Source: an uncultured beta proteobacterium
GTDB taxonomy: Bacteria > Pseudomonadota > Gammaproteobacteria > Burkholderiales > Rhodocyclaceae
Assembly: GCA_903959855.1 (NCBI GenBank)
Contig: CAJBYR010000138.1
Coordinates: 1-59,209, forward strand
Direction of reading: 5' to 3'
Length of the DNA stretch: 59,209 bases
The position numbers and the translations under genes were made by a program. Below are positions 29,292-40,178 of this stretch, one piece after another. The notes below the pieces were generated by a model. The model was not told where the DNA came from and ran no database searches. It saw nothing but the letters and a program-made list of their open reading frames with translations. How positions within the stretch are numbered: the first letter of the stretch is position 1; each line of letters begins with the position of its first letter.

Positions 29292-29714
29292 ATGATCGAA
29301 GAAGGAAGGCGACCTGGAACATTCCTGGCGAACGTTGCGGCAGTGGCGATTGTGGCGGCATCGCTGGGTGCCTGCGACACCGGCCCGGTTGCCGATCCGC
29401 GCGAGGACGAAGTCCGACGTGCCGTGGGCCAGGTCAAATCGCTGATCGATAGCACGGCGACCAATCCTATGGTGGCAATGAGCTTGGCGTCGATGGCGGA
29501 GCAGGGCGGCACGATTACCACGTTCATCGCCGCCAGTTTGCCCGAGCGGGCGACATTCACCTGCTTTCACGAGGGCCCCCAGCCCAAGGCCTGGTGTGTA
29601 TTGCTGCGGCGCGGTGCGACACCGAATGAATACCTGATCGAGGGCTACGGCGCGGCACTGGACAAGCCCCTGGTCCAGGAAAAGACTGTCGCTACCGCTG
29701 CCAGGCGCCATTAG
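29292..29714 (+). CDS. Small putative lipoprotein, unknown function
   Basis: 140 residues from an ATG preceded by GGAGG. N-terminal hydrophobic run (ANVAAVAIVAASLGAC) ends in the lipobox SLGAC (Cys26). Two further Cys residues (FTCFHEG, WCVLL) in the mature part. No recognised family. It precedes the next gene by 9 bp, so the two may be co-transcribed. Confidence 0.55.
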   Translation: MIEEGRRPGTFLANVAAVAIVAASLGACDTGPVADPREDEVRRAVGQVKSLIDSTATNPMVAMSLASMAEQGGTITTFIAASLPERATFTCFHEGPQPKAWCVLLRRGATPNEYLIEGYGAALDKPLVQEKTVATAARRH

Positions 29715-29723
29715 AGCGGCCAG

Positions 29724-31361
29724 ATGTTCGAACTCGGCAAAATGTTCTCGCACAAGCCCGATCACCCGATGAACTCGGTGAGCGCGGCGCGTGATCTGTT
29801 GAACGCGGTGGATGAGTCCGAGCCCGTGGCGGCGCTGGTCGAGATATCGACCTGGGCAAATTCCCTGGCCCTGACCGATGGCTTTGGCTGCGAGGCTCGC
29901 TTCCTGATTGTCAGTGAGATCGAGGAAAGCGGCAACCGGGTGGCGGTGGATGTATTCCAGGAGTACCTGCGGCACATCCACAAGCGCGACCAGGAACAGC
30001 GCAAAATCTTCGAGTCGATCCACGGCTACTGGTTGGCGCTGGCGGAAGCCTACGAGCGCTGCATTCAGGATCACGAAGCGGATGAAGCCGGCGCCGGCAG
30101 TTTCGGCAAGCACCTCGGCCTCGCCATTGCCCGCGCGATCCGGGCCTGCGAGCATGCCGAGCGGATGCGTCAGTTGCGCTACATCGGTTCCGGGGCTGAA
30201 CTGTGGCGCGCGCCCTATTGGCTGTTTGCCTACGCGGAAAAGCTCGGCATCGACGAGCTGCCGGTCGCGGTGCATGAGCGCGAGGTGCGCTCGACCATCC
30301 GTGCCGAATTGCTGCGCATGGTGGGCATGAGCCTGGCGGCGCTGCACGAGATGCCGCCGGAGCAGATCGAGCTTGCCGGGCGCATCCTCGAGCGCTTCGC
30401 AATTTCCTTTTCCTGGTCGCCCGAGCCTTTGCCGGATTGCAACTTCGTCATCGACCTGGCCGGTAGCGCGCCGCCGCGACAGCGCGTTGCCGATGAGGCG
30501 GCAGTGGCGACGAAGCGTTACTTCGGCGGTGGATCGGCATTGCACAAGCTCGAGGAAATCGAGGCCTTGATCGCGAAGGATCTGCTGGCGGAAGAAGCCC
30601 GCTTCGGTCCGGAATACACCCAGGCGCAAATCGTCAGCGTGATCCGCCATCTGATGCTCTACCTGGGCGCGGATCCGCCCAAGCGCCGCTTCGAGCGGGT
30701 CTCGGTGTCCAGGCCGGTGTCGATTACCTACGGCTTCGGATCGGTAGCACCGCGCGTCGCGACGCTGGAAGCCGGATCGGGCGTGCAGATCGACGAGGAG
30801 TTGAATGTCAAGCACCGCAGGAGTTCCGCCGTGGAACTTGCGGCGGAGACGCCGGATGCGGAACCCGAAGTGTGGACCATGCGCGACCAGAGTGAATGGG
30901 GCATCGGCGTTGACATCCCCCAGGGCCTGGGTGCGTGGGCCGAGCCCGGCGTGCTCTGCGGCATTCGTGAAAATGAAAAGGCGCCGTGGTGGGTGGGCAT
31001 CATCCGGCGCATCGACGCACCGGATTTCGGTCGCCCGCATTGCGGGCTGTGGATCATGTCCAAGCGGCCGATCGCCACGCATCTGCGCGTGATCGGCAAC
31101 GAGACCCACCAGGCGGAGAACTGGGAAACCTCGAGCGGCGGCTTTCGCTACAACTACATCCGTGCACTGCTGCTGCCGGACACTGTCAAGGCGCATGATC
31201 GCCCGGTGATGCTGATCGAGCGGCAGCCGATCTGGATCGGTGAGCTCTGCGAAATCATGGCCGGCGAGCACCCACGCCACATCCGCTTGATGGAACTGAT
31301 CGAAGAGGGATCCGACTACATGCGGATCGGCTTTTCCTGGATGCCGATGCCGCAGAAATGA
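29724..31361 (+). CDS. Conserved hypothetical protein with possible C-terminal PilZ-like domain
   Basis: 545 residues, no signal peptide or membrane segment. The N-terminal 300 residues are helical with no recognisable motif. A C-terminal beta-rich part contains MRDQSEWGIGVDIP and WWVGIIRRIDAP, which weakly resembles the strand pattern of PilZ-type c-di-GMP domains, but the RxxxR signature is not clear. I cannot name its function. Confidence 0.5.
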   Translation: MFELGKMFSHKPDHPMNSVSAARDLLNAVDESEPVAALVEISTWANSLALTDGFGCEARFLIVSEIEESGNRVAVDVFQEYLRHIHKRDQEQRKIFESIHGYWLALAEAYERCIQDHEADEAGAGSFGKHLGLAIARAIRACEHAERMRQLRYIGSGAELWRAPYWLFAYAEKLGIDELPVAVHEREVRSTIRAELLRMVGMSLAALHEMPPEQIELAGRILERFAISFSWSPEPLPDCNFVIDLAGSAPPRQRVADEAAVATKRYFGGGSALHKLEEIEALIAKDLLAEEARFGPEYTQAQIVSVIRHLMLYLGADPPKRRFERVSVSRPVSITYGFGSVAPRVATLEAGSGVQIDEELNVKHRRSSAVELAAETPDAEPEVWTMRDQSEWGIGVDIPQGLGAWAEPGVLCGIRENEKAPWWVGIIRRIDAPDFGRPHCGLWIMSKRPIATHLRVIGNETHQAENWETSSGGFRYNYIRALLLPDTVKAHDRPVMLIERQPIWIGELCEIMAGEHPRHIRLMELIEEGSDYMRIGFSWMPMPQK

Positions 31362-31379
31362 GCCTGGCCCGACCGGGGC

Positions 31380-33614
31380 TCAGGCGCTTCCCAGGTGAAG
31401 TTCGCGATTGGTGTAGCGCAGGCGGATCGCCATTTCGACCCCCAGGTTGAACAGCAGTTTAGCCGCCAGTTCCGGGTTCTGCGCGCGAATATCCTCGAAT
31501 GCCCGCCGTGTGAGCTTGAGTGCCACCGATGCTTCGTCGGCAAAGACATCGGCCGAACGCGGCCCGCCATCCAGCAGCCCGAGCTCACCGAAGATCACGC
31601 CCTGGGCGAAGGATGCCAGCCGGCGTCGGCCCTCGCTGCCGTGCAGGCTTACGCTGACGCAGCCTTTTCTCAAGACAAAGAGTCCGTCGGCGGTTTCGCC
31701 GGCGCGGAATACCGGTGCACCCGGCGCGAGCTCGATTTCTTCGAGGTGGGATTCGAGGATGGCCAGCTCCTGCGCCTTGAGGCCGCGACCGAGCTGGGTT
31801 TCCGCGACATCGAGCAGGCGTTCCCGGGGTTCCGGCAGATCGAAGCGATCGAGCAGTTCGTCTTCCGCCCATTCCATGCCGGCATCGGCGGTATCGAACC
31901 AAAGGCGTTGCGGTACAAGCTTGTCGATGCCGGCCGCGCTGAGGATACGGCCCCGGGTTCCGAGCGGGCGAATGGCGGCGAACAACAGGCGGCAGTTGCT
32001 GGCGCCGACCCGAACGGCGGTCTGGTGCAAGATGCGCACGCCCGTCAAGTCAATGTCGGTAACCCGGCGAAAATCCAGGATCAGGTAATCGGCCTTGGCG
32101 GCGACGCGCTCGGCTTCGCGCGACAACTGGTCGGCCGTGCCAAAGAACAGCGAGCCCTCGAGTTCAAGCGTAACGATCCGCCAACCTTCACGTTCCAGTT
32201 CGCGCATGCGCGAAAGGCTGCGCTGGCGCAGCGAACGATGGGTGTCGCCACGCAGCTCGCGGCGCACGACACTGCCGCTGTTGCGCCGGACGAAGAGGAA
32301 CATCGCCGCCAGCACGCCGAAGAAGACCGCGTTGATCAGGTTCGAGATCACGGCGATCGCCACTACCGACAGCATGACAAGGTAATTGGCCAGCTGCGTC
32401 CGCCGTTGTGCGCGGGTCAGGCGCTCGCGAGACAGCAACTGCAGCGGCACCCGCTTGCTCCAGTCGTCGATCATGATCCAGGCGACGGCAGCGATAAGCC
32501 CCCCCATGACGGCAAGCGGCAGTCTGCCGATCACTTCTATCCCCGCCAGCATGATCATGCCGATCGCGGCATAGACCACGGCCGAAAGTCGCGTGCGGGC
32601 TCCGGCCCGGACATTGTTGGTGCAGCGCGCCAGGCCTGCAGCGCTGGTCAAGCCGCCGAAACAGGCGACGATGGCATTGCTTGCACCTTGAACTACGAGC
32701 TCGCGATCAGCGTGATGGCGACCATGCAGCATGCCATCAACCACCGATGCCGTGAGCAGGGTCTCCACGGTGGCCAGCACGGCCAGGCCGATCGCCGGAA
32801 GTATCAGCGAGGGTATTTCCGCCCGCAGCATCGGGTCTCCGAAAATCCGGGCGAAGCTTCGCAGGAAATCAAGGTCGGGCAGGCGTGGCTGGAGCTGACC
32901 GAGTGAGCCGCTGAGTCGCGCCGGTTCGATGAACAGAGTCAAGGACAGGTGCAGCAGTGTGCCGGCGAACAGGGCGGTCAGGAGCGGCGGAAATCTGGCG
33001 GTGATCCGTGGCGGCCGCAGGGCGACCAGCAAAGTGAACAACCCGACCAGCAGCGTCCACGGGCTTGCGCCCTGAAGGTCGGCCAGGAAGCCCGACAAGG
33101 ACGCCCCGTTGGGCAACCCGATCAGCGGGCGCAGGGCCGTCAGCAGGATCAGCAATGCGGCACCATTGACGAAGCCGGCAAGCACGGGATAGGGCAAATA
33201 TTTGACGATGCGGCCGATCCCGGCAATGCCGAGCAGGATCTGGACGATGCCCGTCATGAACAAGGTCAGCATGGTGAAGGCAAGCACCAGCGGCACATCG
33301 GGCCCGTCGCCGCTGCGCAGGCGCTCGGCCAGGCCGGCGATCAGGGCCGCGATACTGAGTACCAGCGCCGGGCGGGTTCCACCAAGCAGGCCGGCGTGCG
33401 TTTTGAGCAAAGCCCCGGTGAGCGTGGCAATGATCGAGCAGTAGATCGCGGCGACGGCACCGAAGGCCATGTAAGCGGGGCCGAGAGGAGCCAGGGCAAT
33501 CATGCCGTAATTGGCTTCGACCGGAATGGTGACCAGTGACGCCACCAACGGGCCAAGGAAGTCGCCGCGGAGACTGCGGATGCTGCCGGCGGCGACTGCC
33601 GGATTCAAAGCCAA
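31380..33614 (-). CDS. SulP anion transporter fused to STAS and cNMP-binding domains
   Basis: 744 residues. Residues 1 to about 400 are a SulP-type transporter (FLGPLVASLVTIPVEANYGMI, YLPYPVLAGFVNGAA). The STAS domain (about 440-560) has LILDFRRVTDIDLTGVRIL, where the usual Ser of the DSSG-type motif is Thr. The last 140 residues are a Crp-like cyclic-nucleotide-binding domain (APVFRAGETADGLFVLRKG, FGELGLLDGGPRSADV) with the phosphate-binding Arg. The layout suggests inner-membrane transport of an anion (sulfate, bicarbonate or a carboxylate) gated by cAMP or cGMP. It follows prmB at 24 bp on the same strand. Confidence 0.85.
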   Translation of the reverse strand: MALNPAVAAGSIRSLRGDFLGPLVASLVTIPVEANYGMIALAPLGPAYMAFGAVAAIYCSIIATLTGALLKTHAGLLGGTRPALVLSIAALIAGLAERLRSGDGPDVPLVLAFTMLTLFMTGIVQILLGIAGIGRIVKYLPYPVLAGFVNGAALLILLTALRPLIGLPNGASLSGFLADLQGASPWTLLVGLFTLLVALRPPRITARFPPLLTALFAGTLLHLSLTLFIEPARLSGSLGQLQPRLPDLDFLRSFARIFGDPMLRAEIPSLILPAIGLAVLATVETLLTASVVDGMLHGRHHADRELVVQGASNAIVACFGGLTSAAGLARCTNNVRAGARTRLSAVVYAAIGMIMLAGIEVIGRLPLAVMGGLIAAVAWIMIDDWSKRVPLQLLSRERLTRAQRRTQLANYLVMLSVVAIAVISNLINAVFFGVLAAMFLFVRRNSGSVVRRELRGDTHRSLRQRSLSRMRELEREGWRIVTLELEGSLFFGTADQLSREAERVAAKADYLILDFRRVTDIDLTGVRILHQTAVRVGASNCRLLFAAIRPLGTRGRILSAAGIDKLVPQRLWFDTADAGMEWAEDELLDRFDLPEPRERLLDVAETQLGRGLKAQELAILESHLEEIELAPGAPVFRAGETADGLFVLRKGCVSVSLHGSEGRRRLASFAQGVIFGELGLLDGGPRSADVFADEASVALKLTRRAFEDIRAQNPELAAKLLFNLGVEMAIRLRYTNRELHLGSA

Positions 33615-33638
33615 GTGGCGAGACAGTTGTGCGTCATA

Positions 33639-34544
33639 TCAGCGACCGGCTGCCGGGAGATCCTCGCGGGTCAATACGAATACCTTGCCCTCGGCATGCG
33701 CGGTGTCGAGCCAGACCGCGGGCAGGGCGGGGAATGCGGCGGTGACCAGGTCCTGGTTGTGGCCGACCTCGATGGCGATTGCGCCGCCGGGCTTCAGGTG
33801 CTTGTGCGCTTGAGCCAGGATGCGTCGCACCACGTCGAGCCCGTCCGCGCCGGCGGCCAGGGCCAGGGCCGGTTCGTGGCGGTATTCGGCGGGCAGCGCG
33901 TCCATCGCGGCGGCCGTAACGTAGGGCGGGTTGCAGATGATCAGGTCGTAGCGCTTCTTCTTCACCGTGGCGAAGAGGTCGGATTCGATGGCGCGCACGC
34001 GATCTTCGAGCCCATAGGCGGCGATGTTGTGGCGCGCGACCTCGAGCGCATCGGCAGAAATATCGATCGCATCGACGGTAGCGTTGGGGAAGGCATGGGC
34101 CATGACGATGGCCAGGCAACCGGAGCCGGTACACAGGTCTAGTGCCGACTCGACCACCTCGGGGTCTTCGATCCAGGGCGCAAAGCCATCTTCGAGCAGC
34201 TCGGCGAAATATGAGCGCGGGACGATGACGCGCGGGTCGACGTGGAAGCGGAAATCGCCCAGCCAGGCTTCGTTCAGGAGGTAGGCGGCGGGCAGGCGAT
34301 GCACCACGCGTTGTTGCAGGCGCTCCAGCAGGGTCTGGCGCTCGCTGCTGGTGAGGCGCGCGTCGAGGAAGGGTTCCAGGGTGTCGCGTGGCAGGTGCAA
34401 GGTGGCGAGCACAATCCAGACCGCTTCGTCCCAGGCGTTGTCGGTACCGTGGCCGTAATGCAGGCCGGCCTCGTTGAAGCGGCTGACGGCCCAGCGCAGC
34501 CAGTCGCGGATGGTGACGAGTTCCTCGGCGGCACTGTGGATCAT
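33639..34544 (-). CDS. prmB: Ribosomal protein L3 N5-glutamine methyltransferase
   Basis: 301 residues. SAM-binding motif [18 protein letters not shown] and the catalytic NPPY (IICNPPYV), the signature of PrmB/PrmC glutamine methyltransferases. The N-terminal helical domain ([23 protein letters not shown]) distinguishes PrmB from PrmC. It methylates the Gln of the GGQ-like site in ribosomal protein L3 and helps 50S assembly. The ATG overlaps the dapE stop (ATGA). Confidence 0.92.
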   Translation of the reverse strand: MIHSAAEELVTIRDWLRWAVSRFNEAGLHYGHGTDNAWDEAVWIVLATLHLPRDTLEPFLDARLTSSERQTLLERLQQRVVHRLPAAYLLNEAWLGDFRFHVDPRVIVPRSYFAELLEDGFAPWIEDPEVVESALDLCTGSGCLAIVMAHAFPNATVDAIDISADALEVARHNIAAYGLEDRVRAIESDLFATVKKKRYDLIICNPPYVTAAAMDALPAEYRHEPALALAAGADGLDVVRRILAQAHKHLKPGGAIAIEVGHNQDLVTAAFPALPAVWLDTAHAEGKVFVLTREDLPAAGR

Positions 34545-35713
34545 GTTGACAACAGCTTTTCGAAGGTGAGTTCGTAGATTTTTGCCAGAGGCTCCAGGTC
34601 GGCCACGGCGATGCATTCATCGATCTTGTGGATGCTGGCATTGACCGGGCCGAATTCGACCAGCTGCGGGCAGATATCGGCGATGAAGCGGCCGTCGGAG
34701 GTGCCGCCGGTGGTCGAAAGCTGTGCGGCGACGCCGGTGGTAGCGGCGACGGCGGCGGTGAGTGCCGCGCAGAGTTCGCCGCGCGGCGTCAGGAAAGGCT
34801 TGGCGCCGAGTGTCCAGGCGATGTCGTATTCGAGGCCGTGGCGGTCGAGCAACTGATGCACGCGGTTCTGCAAGCCGTCGACGGTACTGGCCGTCGAAAA
34901 GCGGAAATTGAAGTCGATGACGAAGGTGCCGGGAACCACATTGCCGGCGCCGGTGCCGGCGTGGGCATTGGAGATCTGGAAGCTGGTCGGCGGGAAGTAC
35001 TCGTTGCCGGCATCCCAGGTCGTGGTCGCCAGTTCAGCCAGCGCCGGTGCTGCCAGATGCACGGGATTTTTCACCTGCTCGGGATAGGCGACATGGCCCT
35101 GCACGCCGCGCACCGTCAGCTTGGCCGTAAGCGAACCACGGCGGCCATTCTTCATGGTGTCGCCCAGTTGCGTGACGCAAGTGGGTTCGCCGACGATGCA
35201 GAAATCGATGGTCTCGCCGCGCGCCTTGAGCGCTTCGACCACGCGCACCGTGCCGTCAATGGCGTCGCCTTCCTCGTCGGAGGTCAGCAGCAGGGCCAGG
35301 GAATGCGAGTTATGCGCAGCGGTATCCCCTTGCGGGACGGCGCCAGCCGCATTTGCCAACTCGCGGCGATTTATGAGGTTTTCCATCGCCACGACGCAGG
35401 CGGCGATCGAGGATTTCATGTCCGCGGCGCCGCGCCCATAGAGGACGCCGTCGCGCACCGTCGGTTCGAAGGGCGGCGAGGTCCATTGCCCCAACGGCCC
35501 GGTGGGTACCACGTCGGTGTGGCCGGCGAAGCAGATCAGCCGGCCTTGGCTGCCACGGCGCGCCCAGAGGTTCGCTACGCCACCGGCATCGATGCGCTCG
35601 ATGCTGAAGCCCAGCGGCGTCAGCCAGGAGGCGATCAGTTCCAGGCAGCCAGCGTCATCGGGAGTGACCGAAGGCCGCGCGATCAGTGCCTGTACTTTTT
35701 CAAGAACCGTCAC
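34541..35713 (-). CDS. dapE: Succinyl-diaminopimelate desuccinylase
   Basis: 390 residues from a GTG overlapping the pilU stop (GTGA). Metal ligands of the M20 fold are visible: [36 protein letters not shown] and IVGEPTC, and the C-terminal NASIHKIDE. It removes succinate from N-succinyl-LL-diaminopimelate in lysine and peptidoglycan synthesis. A stretch of about 15 residues after NLINRRE ([15 protein letters not shown]) makes it slightly longer than the usual 375-377. Confidence 0.95.
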   Translation of the reverse strand: MTVLEKVQALIARPSVTPDDAGCLELIASWLTPLGFSIERIDAGGVANLWARRGSQGRLICFAGHTDVVPTGPLGQWTSPPFEPTVRDGVLYGRGAADMKSSIAACVVAMENLINRRELANAAGAVPQGDTAAHNSHSLALLLTSDEEGDAIDGTVRVVEALKARGETIDFCIVGEPTCVTQLGDTMKNGRRGSLTAKLTVRGVQGHVAYPEQVKNPVHLAAPALAELATTTWDAGNEYFPPTSFQISNAHAGTGAGNVVPGTFVIDFNFRFSTASTVDGLQNRVHQLLDRHGLEYDIAWTLGAKPFLTPRGELCAALTAAVAATTGVAAQLSTTGGTSDGRFIADICPQLVEFGPVNASIHKIDECIAVADLEPLAKIYELTFEKLLST

Positions 35714-36876
35714 GTCGGACCCATGTCGAGCTTGAAGTCGCTGAAGGAACCGGGGGCGACCGACTTGGTCATGTCCTGCGCCGCGGGCGTGTCGCCCGCC
35801 GTGGTGGTAGCGGGTGCGGCGGCGTTGTTGATCACCTGCTGCAGGTTGTTCGCCGAGTCCGCGTTGCTCAGTGCCTCTTCCAGGGTGATGATGCCGGAGG
35901 CGTAAAGCTGGTACAGGCACTGCTCGAAGGTCTGGCTGCCCGGCACCATGGATTTTTCCATGGCGTCCTTGATTTCGCCGAGTTCGCCCTTTTCGATCAG
36001 TTCGGCGATGTAGCGCGAATTGAGCAGCACTTCCACCGCCGGGGCGCGGCCGCCGTCGGGCTTCTTCACCAGGCGCTGGGAGATCACGCACTTCAATGTC
36101 ACGCCGAGGTCGGCGAGCAGGGACGGGCGGTTTTCCAGCGGGTAGAAGCTGATGATGCGGCTCATCGCGTGGTAGCTGTTGTTGGCGTGCAGCGTCGCGA
36201 TGCAAAGGTGGCCGGACTGGGCGTAAGCGATGGACTGGCTCATGGTGTCCTTGTCGCGGATCTCGCCGATGAAGATCACGTCCGGCGCCTGGCGCAGGGC
36301 GTTCTTCAAGGCGATGTGGAAGGCCTTGGTGTCGGAGCCGACCTCGCGCTGGTTCACAATCGACTTCTTGTTCTGGAAGATGAATTCGACGGGGTCTTCC
36401 AGCGTCAGGATGTGACCGGCCTTGCGCGCATTGCGGTAGTCGAGCATCGAGGTCAGCGTGGTCGACTTGCCGGAACCCGTGGCGCCGACCATCAGGATCA
36501 GGCCGCGCTTTTCCATGATCACTTCGGTCAGCACGTCCGGCAGGTGCAGGGTCTCGAAGGCCGGGATGTCGACCGGGATGTAGCGCACCACCATGGCGGG
36601 CGAGCCCTTCTGGCGGAAGCAGGAAAGGCGGAAGTTGCCGGTGCCGGGCATATTGTAGGCACCGTTGAATTCCAGTTCCTCGAGGAATTCGTTCATCTGC
36701 TTTTCGTTCAGCACTTCACCGAGCAGCCCCATGATCGTCGCCGAGTCCATGATGGTCTGGTTGACCGGCACGGCATTGCCGTTGAGCTTGATGTTGATCG
36801 GCGAGCCGACGGAGACAAACAGGTCGGACGCCTTTTTGTCCGCCATCAACTGGAACAGTCGCTGCATTGTGCCCAT
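35710..36876 (-). CDS. pilU: Type IV pilus retraction ATPase PilU
   Basis: 388 residues; the ATG follows GGAGG. PilT/PilU family: [17 protein letters not shown], Walker [31 protein letters not shown] and [15 protein letters not shown]. The C-terminal tail after about 340 fits PilU better than PilT. PilU assists PilT in pilus retraction in twitching motility. It sits inside the dap cluster between dapD and dapE, an arrangement I recall in related betaproteobacteria. Confidence 0.9.
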   Translation of the reverse strand: MGTMQRLFQLMADKKASDLFVSVGSPINIKLNGNAVPVNQTIMDSATIMGLLGEVLNEKQMNEFLEELEFNGAYNMPGTGNFRLSCFRQKGSPAMVVRYIPVDIPAFETLHLPDVLTEVIMEKRGLILMVGATGSGKSTTLTSMLDYRNARKAGHILTLEDPVEFIFQNKKSIVNQREVGSDTKAFHIALKNALRQAPDVIFIGEIRDKDTMSQSIAYAQSGHLCIATLHANNSYHAMSRIISFYPLENRPSLLADLGVTLKCVISQRLVKKPDGGRAPAVEVLLNSRYIAELIEKGELGEIKDAMEKSMVPGSQTFEQCLYQLYASGIITLEEALSNADSANNLQQVINNAAAPATTTAGDTPAAQDMTKSVAPGSFSDFKLDMGPT

Positions 36877-36902
36877 GGTGTCCTCCGTAAAGCGTGTGAC
36901 CG

Positions 36903-37721
36903 TTAATCGCGAAGCAGGTCGTTGATGCTGGTCTTGGAACGGGTCTGCGCATCCACCTTCTTGACGATGATGGCGCAGTTGAGGCTGTAGCTGCCGTCCT
37001 TCGAGGGCAGGCTGCCGCTGACCACGACCGAGCCCTCGGGGACGCGGCCATAGGTGATCTCCCCGGTAGCGCGATCGTAGATCTTGGTGCTCTGGCCGAT
37101 GAACACGCCCATCGAGATCACGCAGTTGTCTTCGACGATGACGCCCTCGACGACCTCCGAGCGGGCGCCGACGAAACAGTTGTCGCCGATGATGGTCGGG
37201 TTGGCCTGCAGGGGTTCGAGCACGCCGCCGATGCCGACACCGCCGGAGAGATGCACGTGCTTGCCGATCTGGGCGCAGGAGCCGACGGTGGCCCAGGTAT
37301 CGACCATGGTGGCTTCGCCGACATAGGCGCCGATATTGACGAAGCTGGGCATCAGCACCGCGTTCGGGGCGATGAAGGAACCACGGCGCACCACGGCACC
37401 GGGCACCACGCGAAAGCCGCCCTGGCGAAAGCGCTCCTCGTCGTAATCGACGAATTTGGTCGGCACCTTGTCGTACCAGCGCTGCGGGCCGCCGTCGAGC
37501 ACACGGTTGTCCTCGAGGCGGAAAGACAAGAGCACCGCCTTCTTGATCCATTGGTGGGTTACCCACTGCCCGTCGATTTTCTCGGCAACGCGCAGGCGGC
37601 CGGCGTCGAGTTCGCCCAGGACATTGGCGACCGCATCACCGATGCGCGCCGGCGCGGAATCGGGCTTCAGGCTGGCGCGGTCTTCCCACGCCTGTTCGAT
37701 GATCTGCTGGAGTTCGGACAT
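36903..37721 (-). CDS. dapD: 2,3,4,5-tetrahydropyridine-2,6-dicarboxylate N-succinyltransferase
   Basis: 272 residues against 274 in E. coli. Left-handed beta-helix with hexapeptide repeats from about residue 100 ([38 protein letters not shown]). Family motifs [18 protein letters not shown] and [18 protein letters not shown]. It transfers succinate from succinyl-CoA in the lysine pathway. 11 bp downstream of dapC, same operon. Confidence 0.96.
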   Translation of the reverse strand: MSELQQIIEQAWEDRASLKPDSAPARIGDAVANVLGELDAGRLRVAEKIDGQWVTHQWIKKAVLLSFRLEDNRVLDGGPQRWYDKVPTKFVDYDEERFRQGGFRVVPGAVVRRGSFIAPNAVLMPSFVNIGAYVGEATMVDTWATVGSCAQIGKHVHLSGGVGIGGVLEPLQANPTIIGDNCFVGARSEVVEGVIVEDNCVISMGVFIGQSTKIYDRATGEITYGRVPEGSVVVSGSLPSKDGSYSLNCAIIVKKVDAQTRSKTSINDLLRD

Positions 37722-37732
37722 AGGGATAGCTT

Positions 37733-38926
37733 TCAGAGGGATTGACAGAAATCGTTGATGCGCTCGGCGGCGTCGCGGCATTCCTCGTGGCCGGCAACCA
37801 GGGCGATACGGACGAAGCCGGCACCCGGGTTGATGCCGGCATTTTCGCGCGCCAGATAGCTGCCCGGCAGGACCACGACGTTCTTTTGGCGCAGCAGTTC
37901 ACGGGCGAAGTCGGTGTCGGCGACCGGCGTCTTCGCCCACAGGTAGAAGCCGGCGTCGGGGATGCGGCAGTCGAGGTGGCGCGCGATCAGCGGCGTCACC
38001 TCATGGAACTTCTCGGCATACATGCGACGGTTGTCGCGCACATGGGCCTCGTCGTTCCAGGCGGCGATGCTGGCGGCCTGTACCGCAGGATTCATGGCGC
38101 TGCCGTGGTAGGTGCGGTAGAGCAGGAAGTTCTTGAGTATCGCCGCGTCGCCGGCAATGAAACCGGAGCGCAGGCCGGGCACGTTGGAGCGCTTGGAGAG
38201 GCTGGAGAACATCACCAGGTTGCGGTAGTCGCTGCGGCCCAGTTGTGCGGCGGCGGACAGGCCACCCAGAGGCGGCTGTTTCTCGTCGAAGAAGATTTCG
38301 GAATAGCACTCATCCGAGGCGATGACGAAGCCGTAGCGGTCCGACAGTTCGAACAGTGCTTTCCATGCGGCAAGGTCCATCACCTTGCCGGTCGGGTTGC
38401 CAGGCGTGCAGACATAGACCAGTTGCACCTCGCGCCAGGTGGCCTCGGGCAGCGCGGACCAGTCCATGGCGAAACCGGCGTGCGGCACGGTGTTGAGGTA
38501 GATCGGCCGGGCACCGGCCAGCAGCGCGGCGCCTTCGTAGATCTGGTAGAAGGGGTTGGGGCAGACCACTTTGGGCGCCGCCTTGCTGCGGTCGATGACG
38601 GTTTGCGCAAAGGCGAACAGGGCCTCGCGCGAGCCATTCACCGGTATCACCTGGCTTGCGGCATCGGGGGCGGGCACGCCGTAGCGGCGGCCGATCCAGG
38701 CCGCGATGGCCTGGCGCAAGGCATCCGTGCCCTGGGTGGTCGGGTAGTTCGCCAGCCCGCCGAGGTTGTCGGCCAGCGCCTTCTTGATGAAGGGCGGCGT
38801 CTCATGCTGGGGCTCGCCGATGGAGAGCTTGATCTCCTTGAAAGTCGGCGCTGGCACCACGCCGGCAAACAGCTGGCGCAGCTTTTCGAAGGGGTAGGGC
38901 TGCAGGAGAGAAAGGTCGGAATTCAC
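37733..38926 (-). CDS. dapC: N-succinyldiaminopimelate aminotransferase
   Basis: 397 residues from a GTG (homologues begin MNPDL ... [13 protein letters not shown], as here). Fold type I PLP enzyme: [26 protein letters not shown], and the PLP lysine in [16 protein letters not shown]. The first gene of the minus-strand dapC-dapD-pilU-dapE-prmB run, so the operon promoter should lie in the roughly 110-bp gap before 39035. The longer open frame upstream is not part of it. Confidence 0.92.
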   Translation of the reverse strand: MNSDLSLLQPYPFEKLRQLFAGVVPAPTFKEIKLSIGEPQHETPPFIKKALADNLGGLANYPTTQGTDALRQAIAAWIGRRYGVPAPDAASQVIPVNGSREALFAFAQTVIDRSKAAPKVVCPNPFYQIYEGAALLAGARPIYLNTVPHAGFAMDWSALPEATWREVQLVYVCTPGNPTGKVMDLAAWKALFELSDRYGFVIASDECYSEIFFDEKQPPLGGLSAAAQLGRSDYRNLVMFSSLSKRSNVPGLRSGFIAGDAAILKNFLLYRTYHGSAMNPAVQAASIAAWNDEAHVRDNRRMYAEKFHEVTPLIARHLDCRIPDAGFYLWAKTPVADTDFARELLRQKNVVVLPGSYLARENAGINPGAGFVRIALVAGHEECRDAAERINDFCQSL

Positions 38927-39034
38927 GAAGGCACACAAGCAGGAAAGCAAGCCGGCATTATACGAGGGCTGCATCTCGTCGATTGCCGCCGATTTCCGGT
39001 AAATTCCGCTCTCTCGCACCTGGAGGAGGACGAC

Positions 39035-39700
39035 ATGGGACAGATGATCGATTTCAAGCGGCCGGACGGCAGTACTTGTCGCGGCTACCTGGCTGGCGCG
39101 GGGCAGAGTCGCCCGGGCGTGGTGGTGATCCAGGAGTGGTGGGGCCTCAACGACCAGATCTGCGGTATCGCCGACCGCTTTGCCCGTGCCGGCTACAACG
39201 CGCTGGCGCCGGACCTGTTCAAGGGCCGCGTGACACAGCAGCCGGACGAGGCCAGCCACCTGATGAACGGGCTGGATTTTCCCGGCGCTACACACCAGGA
39301 CATTCGCGGCGCGGTCGATCACCTGCTGAACCTGGGGGGCAAGGTCGCCGCCATGGGCTTCTGCATGGGCGGGGCGCTGACCATTGCCGCTGCTGTGCAT
39401 GTCCCCGGGCTCAGTGCCGGCGTCTGCTATTACGGCATCCCGCCCACAGAGTTTGCCGACCCGGCCAACATCCGCATTCCCTTCCAGGCGCATTTCGCCA
39501 GCAAGGATGACTGGTGCACGCCGGCGGCGGCCGATGGGCTGGAGGCGGCGATGCGCGTTGCCGGCAATCCGCCCGAACTGTATCGCTACGAGGCTGACCA
39601 CGCCTTCTTCAACGAGCGCCGCGGCGACGTCTATGACGCGGCCTGCGCCAACCTGTCCTGGGAGCGCATGATGAGCTTCCTGGGCAAACATCTGTCCTGA
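39035..39700 (+). CDS. Dienelactone hydrolase family protein
   Basis: 221 residues; GGAGGAGG precedes the ATG. Alpha/beta-hydrolase with a Cys nucleophile in GFCMGG (Cys110), and acid and His in DDWCTP and HAFFNE: the dienelactone hydrolase triad. Conserved VVVIQEWWGLN and ADRFARAGYNALAPDLF. It hydrolyses a lactone or ester; the true substrate is not evident. It is divergent from dapC and leads a run of three plus-strand genes. Confidence 0.88.
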   Translation: MGQMIDFKRPDGSTCRGYLAGAGQSRPGVVVIQEWWGLNDQICGIADRFARAGYNALAPDLFKGRVTQQPDEASHLMNGLDFPGATHQDIRGAVDHLLNLGGKVAAMGFCMGGALTIAAAVHVPGLSAGVCYYGIPPTEFADPANIRIPFQAHFASKDDWCTPAAADGLEAAMRVAGNPPELYRYEADHAFFNERRGDVYDAACANLSWERMMSFLGKHLS

Positions 39701-39703
39701 TTC

Positions 39704-40162
39704 ATGGCGACCCCCGACCTCACCCTTGCCGACTGGGTCAACATCAGCCTCACCGAGGCCATGCTGGCCCGCGATGGTCCGCCGCTTTACGTTGCCGCGA
39801 AGCTGGGCTGCGTCGCGGCGACGCGAGTGATGTGCGAGGCCGGGACCAACCTCGAAGTACTGGGGCCGAAGCGTGACCGGCCTTTGCATGCGGCGGCGGC
39901 CGGCGGCCATACCAACGTTGCGGCGGTCCTGGTCAGTGCCGGCAGCGAGGTCGATCCCCAGGATGAGGATGGCAACACGCCGCTGATCACCGCGGTGCTC
40001 CACGGCCAGGCCGGCCCGGTGGAACTGCTGCTGGCCGTCGGCGCAGACGTCGATATCGCGCGGCTGGACGGCATGACAGCGGTGCACGTCGCCCAGTTGC
40101 CGGGAACGCCCAAGGCAATCTACGAACTGGTCATGCTCGGCCAGGAAGCAGAAACGGGTTGA
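39704..40162 (+). CDS. Ankyrin-repeat protein
   Basis: 152 residues with three to four ankyrin repeats: PPLYVAAKLGCVAATRVMCE, RPLHAAAAGGHTNVAAVLVS and TPLITAVLHGQAGPVELLLA. No signal peptide. A protein-binding scaffold with unknown partner, 3 bp after the hydrolase stop. Confidence 0.85.
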   Translation: MATPDLTLADWVNISLTEAMLARDGPPLYVAAKLGCVAATRVMCEAGTNLEVLGPKRDRPLHAAAAGGHTNVAAVLVSAGSEVDPQDEDGNTPLITAVLHGQAGPVELLLAVGADVDIARLDGMTAVHVAQLPGTPKAIYELVMLGQEAETG

Positions 40163-40178
40163 AACGGTTTTTCGCTGC

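Noticed and set aside
31395-32906. Plus-strand open frame opposite the SulP gene
   Set aside because: Composition typical of an antisense shadow; the SulP protein is unambiguous.
34628-35905. Plus-strand open frame opposite dapE
   Set aside because: dapE on the minus strand has all catalytic motifs and fits the operon; the opposite frame shows none.
38844-38866. Possible ninth copy of the 23-bp element within dapC
   Set aside because: Only about 17 of 23 positions match, and the overlapping residues (VVPAPTF) are conserved in the DapC family, so chance similarity is likely.
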